45,931 nt of DNA from Hyphomicrobiales bacterium (GTDB lineage: Bacteria; Pseudomonadota; Alphaproteobacteria; Rhizobiales; Rhizobiaceae): contig UBWZ01000024.1 in assembly GCA_900469345.1 (NCBI GenBank), forward strand, positions 1-45,931, read 5' to 3'. This document shows positions 42,752 through 45,931 of this stretch, in pieces. Numbering within the stretch: the first letter of the stretch is position 1; the number at the start of each line of letters is the position of its first letter. Below the pieces are notes generated by a model. The model worked only from the letters and a program-made list of their open reading frames with translations, made no database searches and had not been told where the DNA came from. The position numbers and the translations under genes were made by a program.

Positions 42752-44155
42752 CTAGTTTCGGGTGCGCCACCAGGCGATCTGCTTGCGCACTTCGGCCGGT
42801 GCTGTACCGCCGAAGCTGGTGCGGCTTGCCACAGACGCATCCACGGAAAGCACATCGAAGACCTTGTCGGTGATCGCCGGATTGATGCCCTTGAGTTCGC
42901 CGAGCGACAGCTCGGCCAGGCCGCAGCCGCGGCCTTCCGCAAGTGCGACGGCGCGACCGGTCGCGTGATGGGCTTCGCGGAAGGGCAGGCCGACCTCGCG
43001 CACCAGCCAGTCGGCAAGGTCGGTCGCCGTGGAGAAGCCGGCGCCGGCAGCGGAGCGCATCCTGTCGGTGCGGATCTCCATGTCGCGAACCATGCCGGTC
43101 ATCGCCGCGATGGCCAGTTCGAGGTTCTCGGCAGCGTCGAAGACCTGTTCCTTGTCTTCCTGCATGTCCTTCGAGTAGGCGAGCGGAAGGCCCTTCATGA
43201 TGGTGAGGAGCGCCACCAGCGAGCCGTTGATGCGGCCGGTCTTGGCGCGCACCAGTTCGGCCGCATCCGGGTTCTTCTTCTGCGGCATGATCGAGGATCC
43301 GGTCGAGAAGGCATCCGAGAGCCGCACGAAGCCGAACTGCGGCGTTGACCAGATGACGATCTCTTCGGCAAACCGCGACAGGTGGACGGCGCAGATGGCG
43401 GCGACCGACAGGAATTCCAGGGCGAAATCGCGGTCCGAGACGGTGTCGATGGAGTTGCGTGTGGGTTCGCGGAAGCCGAGCGCTCTGGCGGTCATGTGCC
43501 GGTCGATCGGGTAGGGGGTGCCGGCAAGCGCCGCGGCGCCGATCGGGCTTTCGTCGAGGTGGTCGATGGCGTGGCGCACCCGCGCGCGGTCGCGGCCGAA
43601 CATTTCGACATAGGCCATGCAATGGTGGCCGAAGGTGACCGGCTGGGCTGCCTGCAGATGGGTGAAGCCGGGCATCACGGTTTCCGCATGTTCGTCGGCG
43701 CGATCGAGGAAGGCGCCGATCAGGCCGGTCAGCATCTTTTCGGTCCTGGCGAGTTCTTCCTTCACCCAGAGGCGGAAGTCGAGCGCCACCTGGTCATTGC
43801 GCGAGCGGGCCGTGTGCAGGCGGCCGGCGGCTGGGCCGATCAGCGTCGCCAGCCGGGCCTCGATATTCATGTGGATGTCTTCGAGCTTGCGGGAGAACTC
43901 GAAATGGCCGCCTTCGATCTCTGACATGATCGTGTTCAGGCCGGCGACGATCTTGTCTTTATCTTCCGACGAAATGATGCCCTTCTCGGCCAGCATGCTC
44001 GCATGTGCAATCGAGCCGCGGATATCCTGGGCGTAGAGCTTCTTGTCGAAACCGATCGAGGCGTTTATCTCCTCCATGATCGCATCCGGACCGGAGGCAA
44101 AGCGGCCGCCCCACATCTGGTTGGAAGATGTCGCGTCCTTGGTGCCGTCGGCCAT
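42752..44155 (-). CDS. argH: Argininosuccinate lyase
   Basis: A 467-residue member of the fumarase/aspartase superfamily; it cleaves argininosuccinate to arginine and fumarate, the last step of arginine synthesis. The N-terminal SNQMWGGRF motif, the ARSRNDQVALDFR and the superfamily signature GSSIMPQKKNPDAAE (about residue 283) are complete. It starts the argH-lptM-lysA-TIGR02302 run and is divergent from tlpA, 23 bases between the starts. Confidence 0.96.
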   Translation of the reverse strand: MADGTKDATSSNQMWGGRFASGPDAIMEEINASIGFDKKLYAQDIRGSIAHASMLAEKGIISSEDKDKIVAGLNTIMSEIEGGHFEFSRKLEDIHMNIEARLATLIGPAAGRLHTARSRNDQVALDFRLWVKEELARTEKMLTGLIGAFLDRADEHAETVMPGFTHLQAAQPVTFGHHCMAYVEMFGRDRARVRHAIDHLDESPIGAAALAGTPYPIDRHMTARALGFREPTRNSIDTVSDRDFALEFLSVAAICAVHLSRFAEEIVIWSTPQFGFVRLSDAFSTGSSIMPQKKNPDAAELVRAKTGRINGSLVALLTIMKGLPLAYSKDMQEDKEQVFDAAENLELAIAAMTGMVRDMEIRTDRMRSAAGAGFSTATDLADWLVREVGLPFREAHHATGRAVALAEGRGCGLAELSLGELKGINPAITDKVFDVLSVDASVASRTSFGGTAPAEVRKQIAWWRTRN

Positions 44156-44178
44156 GATGCAGTTCCTGGAGTGATTTG

Positions 44179-44850
44179 ATGACGTCCAAACGACCCCTGG
44201 GCCTTCCGTCCGTCCGGTTGATCATGATTGCCGGCGTTGCGGGAATTGTTGCCGGCGCTGTGGCGGTATACGTGAGGAATATGGACTCTGGCAATGCCGC
44301 CGGTGGCTTGTCCGCCGCCTCTTCGGGTGCTTGCGAGGGGTCCGTGGAAACGGTGAAGTCGGTGTCGCGCTTCGTCAAGGGCGAGGTAGCCGCGATGGTG
44401 CCGGCGCAGCCCCCGCGGCCGCTCGACCTGCGCTTCAAAGGACCGTCGGGCCAGGACATGAAGCCTGCGGACTTCGCCGGCAAGACGGTTCTTCTCAACC
44501 TCTGGGCCACCTGGTGTGGCCCCTGCCGCGAAGAAATGCCGGCGCTGAACAAATTGCAGAAGGAGATGGGCGGAGCCGACTTCGAGGTGGTCGCCGTCAA
44601 CATCGACAACGGCAGCGACGAGAAGCCGAAGGCCTTCCTCGCCGAATACGGGATCGACGGACTGGGCTACTACCGGGACAGCTCGATGGCGGTGTTCAAC
44701 GCGCTGAAGAAGGAAGGGCTTGCCTTCGGCCTGCCGGTGACATTGGTGATGGACGCAAAAGGCTGCCTGATCTCGGCCATGAACGGCCCGGCCGCCTGGG
44801 ACAGCGCGGACGGCAAGGCGCTGATCACGGCAGCCGTCGAGCGCAAGTAA
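44179..44850 (+). CDS. tlpA: TlpA-type thiol:disulfide thioredoxin-like protein
   Basis: A 223-residue membrane-anchored periplasmic thioredoxin-like protein. One N-terminal helix (about 13-31) precedes an Ala/Gly/Ser-rich linker and the thioredoxin fold with active site Trp112-Cys113-Gly-Pro-Cys116. The cis-proline motif (GLPVTLV) is also visible. TlpA of Bradyrhizobium reduces ScoI and CoxB for cytochrome oxidase copper-site assembly. ATG 44179 is chosen over the adjacent TTG. The gene is divergent from argH, a common rhizobial arrangement. Confidence 0.9.
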   Translation: MTSKRPLGLPSVRLIMIAGVAGIVAGAVAVYVRNMDSGNAAGGLSAASSGACEGSVETVKSVSRFVKGEVAAMVPAQPPRPLDLRFKGPSGQDMKPADFAGKTVLLNLWATWCGPCREEMPALNKLQKEMGGADFEVVAVNIDNGSDEKPKAFLAEYGIDGLGYYRDSSMAVFNALKKEGLAFGLPVTLVMDAKGCLISAMNGPAAWDSADGKALITAAVERK

Positions 44851-44862
44851 GGGCTGCTCGGC

Positions 44863-45744
44863 TTACCGTGTCGGGACGGGAACCTCGCCGCGGTAGTCGT
44901 AGAAGCCGCGACCCGATTTGCGTCCGAGCCAGCCGGCCTCGACATACTTCACCAGAAGCGGGCAGGGGCGGTACTTGGAATCGGCAAGGCCGTCATACAG
45001 CACCTGCATGATCGACAGACAGGTGTCGAGGCCGATGAAATCGGCGAGCTGCAATGGGCCCATCGGATGATTGGCGCCGAGCTTCATGGCCGTGTCGATG
45101 GCGTCGACCGAGCCTACGCCTTCGTACAGCGTGTAGATCGCCTCGTTGATCATCGGCAGGAGAATGCGGTTGACGATGAAGGCAGGGAAGTCTTCCGCCA
45201 CCGTCGCCGTCTTTTCGAGTTTGGCGACGTACTCCTTGGCGGCGCTAAACGTCGCTTCGCCGGTCGCAATGCCGCGGACCAGTTCGACGAGCTTCATCAC
45301 CGGCACGGGGTTCATGAAATGAATGCCCATGAAGCGTTCCGGGCGGTCGGTTGCCGAGGCAAGGCGGGTAATCGACAGCGAGGAGGTATTGGTTGCAAGC
45401 ATCGCGTCCGGCCCCAGAACCGGGCAGACCAGCGCATAAATCTTGCGCTTGACGCTTTCATCCTCGGTCGCCGCCTCGATGACGAGGTCCATCGGTGCCA
45501 GATCGTTGACGTCGGAGGATCCGGAGATCAGGGCGAGTGCGGCGTTGCGCTCCTCGTCGGTCAGTTTCCCGCCGCCGACCTGGCGGGCGAGGTTGCCATT
45601 GATGGTGGCGAGCCCGGTTTCGATCCGGTCCTGCGAGAGGTCGTAGATCTGCACCTTGTATCCGGCAAGCGCGGAGACATGGGCGATACCGCAGCCCATC
45701 TGACCGGCTCCGACAACCCCAATGCTCTTGATGACCGGTACCAT
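44863..45744 (-). CDS. 3-hydroxybutyryl-CoA dehydrogenase
   Basis: A 293-residue short 3-hydroxyacyl-CoA dehydrogenase. The Rossmann motif GVVGAGQMGCGIA, the IEAATED and NTSSLSITRLA motifs and the HFMNPVPVMKLVE catalytic histidine region are typical, and the family-specific DFIGLDTCLSIMQVLYDGL end is present. It oxidises 3-hydroxybutyryl-CoA to acetoacetyl-CoA (or reverse in PHB metabolism). It lies downstream of etfA in the same direction, the usual electron-transfer and fatty-acid context. Confidence 0.93.
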   Translation of the reverse strand: MVPVIKSIGVVGAGQMGCGIAHVSALAGYKVQIYDLSQDRIETGLATINGNLARQVGGGKLTDEERNAALALISGSSDVNDLAPMDLVIEAATEDESVKRKIYALVCPVLGPDAMLATNTSSLSITRLASATDRPERFMGIHFMNPVPVMKLVELVRGIATGEATFSAAKEYVAKLEKTATVAEDFPAFIVNRILLPMINEAIYTLYEGVGSVDAIDTAMKLGANHPMGPLQLADFIGLDTCLSIMQVLYDGLADSKYRPCPLLVKYVEAGWLGRKSGRGFYDYRGEVPVPTR

Positions 45745-45796
45745 GGGTTCGCTCCCTTAGCAGTTGTTCGCCCTCTGCCGAGGGTCTGTTTCATGC

Positions 45797-45825
45797 AAAA
45801 ACCGAGCTGCGTGGAGCAGCCCGGT
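45797..45825 (-). terminator. Intrinsic terminator between etfA and the dehydrogenase gene
   Basis: On the minus strand ACCGGGCTGC (45816-45825) pairs with GCAGCTCGGT (45801-45810), one G-U pair included, across a five-base loop, followed by a T-run (45797-45800). An AAATTTTT run on the other side makes it potentially bidirectional. Confidence 0.75.
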
Positions 45826-45880
45826 AAATTTTTATTCCGCTACAAGGTGTCTTGCCAAGCTCTTTCGGCCTTCCAGCCGA

Positions 45881-45931
45881 TTAAAGTGCCTTCTCGAGCT
45901 GCGGCAGCAAATCAAAGAGATCGCCGACCAG
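45881..45931 (-). CDS. etfA: Electron transfer flavoprotein subunit alpha, C-terminal end (partial)
   Basis: Sixteen codons and a TAA stop are present; the rest lies beyond the window. The residues LVGDLFDLLPQLEKAL match the typical EtfA end (VGDLF...LP.L). The downstream 3-hydroxybutyryl-CoA dehydrogenase gene agrees with the common rhizobial etfB-etfA-hbd order. With so few residues the call leans on context. Confidence 0.7.
   Translation of the reverse strand: MVGDLFDLLPQLEKAL

Noticed and set aside
41104..42873. Long plus-strand frame (589 codons) opposite lysA and lptM
   Set aside because: Antisense to lysA with all catalytic motifs on the minus strand; product is His/Arg-rich with no recognisable domain.

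Overview
The window is almost certainly the core chromosome of an alphaproteobacterium of the order Hyphomicrobiales, most likely a Rhizobiaceae (Rhizobium/Agrobacterium/Ensifer/Ciceribacter-like) genome; I cannot fix the genus. The reasons are: the C4-pathway 5-aminolevulinate synthase end, the aerobic cobaltochelatase pair CobS/CobT, the argH-lptM-lysA-TIGR02302 order, ftsE-ftsX on the strand opposite hpt, a CpdR-like response regulator, and high GC with dense coding on both strands. I find no insertion sequence, prophage, CRISPR array, plasmid or symbiosis function.

Positions 1-6400 hold the 3' end of hemA, then dxr (isoprenoids), an orphan FAD monooxygenase, a DUF2937 membrane protein, a Nudix hydrolase and a full-length phosphoketolase. 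A FixK/FNR-like box lies upstream of the phosphoketolase. Positions 6400-8080 are the only gene-poor part. They hold a cold-shock gene with a good promoter, long leader and terminator, a possible small RNA with a CCTCCC-bearing terminator loop, a 46-residue charged protein, and tRNA-Arg(CCU).

Positions 8080-18420 carry an M20 amidohydrolase, a secreted D,D-carboxypeptidase, a COG0523 GTPase with a His-rich loop, a TusA-like protein with a lipoprotein L,D-transpeptidase, then accA, xerD and a small membrane protein on the minus strand. These are followed by aroK, aroB and a CorC-like CBS protein on the plus strand. Positions 18470-24080 hold bolA (minus), then a J-domain protein, cobS, cobT, a secreted phytase-esterase-like protein and a small P-loop kinase.

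Positions 24080-31260 hold a queuosine-precursor-type transporter with rpmB, a DUF3108 periplasmic protein, an EamA exporter, a DUF985 cupin with gloB, a methyltransferase, and hisC-tyrC. Positions 31260-38220 are an envelope and division cluster: DUF2125, a ChaC-like protein, plsC, a YdcF-like protein, ftsX and ftsE, then a membrane protein, hpt and a CpdR-like regulator. Positions 38220-45931 hold the large TIGR02302/DUF4175 membrane protein, lysA, lptM, argH, tlpA, a 3-hydroxybutyryl-CoA dehydrogenase and the end of etfA.

Most genes are housekeeping, and I did not find a clear new multi-gene system. The most unusual local structure is the aroB/corC junction. There a 14-bp tandem repeat supplies several ATG codons in different frames, and a 14-codon ORF overlaps both the aroB stop and the corC start. 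The second most interesting region is the 0.6-kb non-coding stretch after cspA, with the candidate small RNA.
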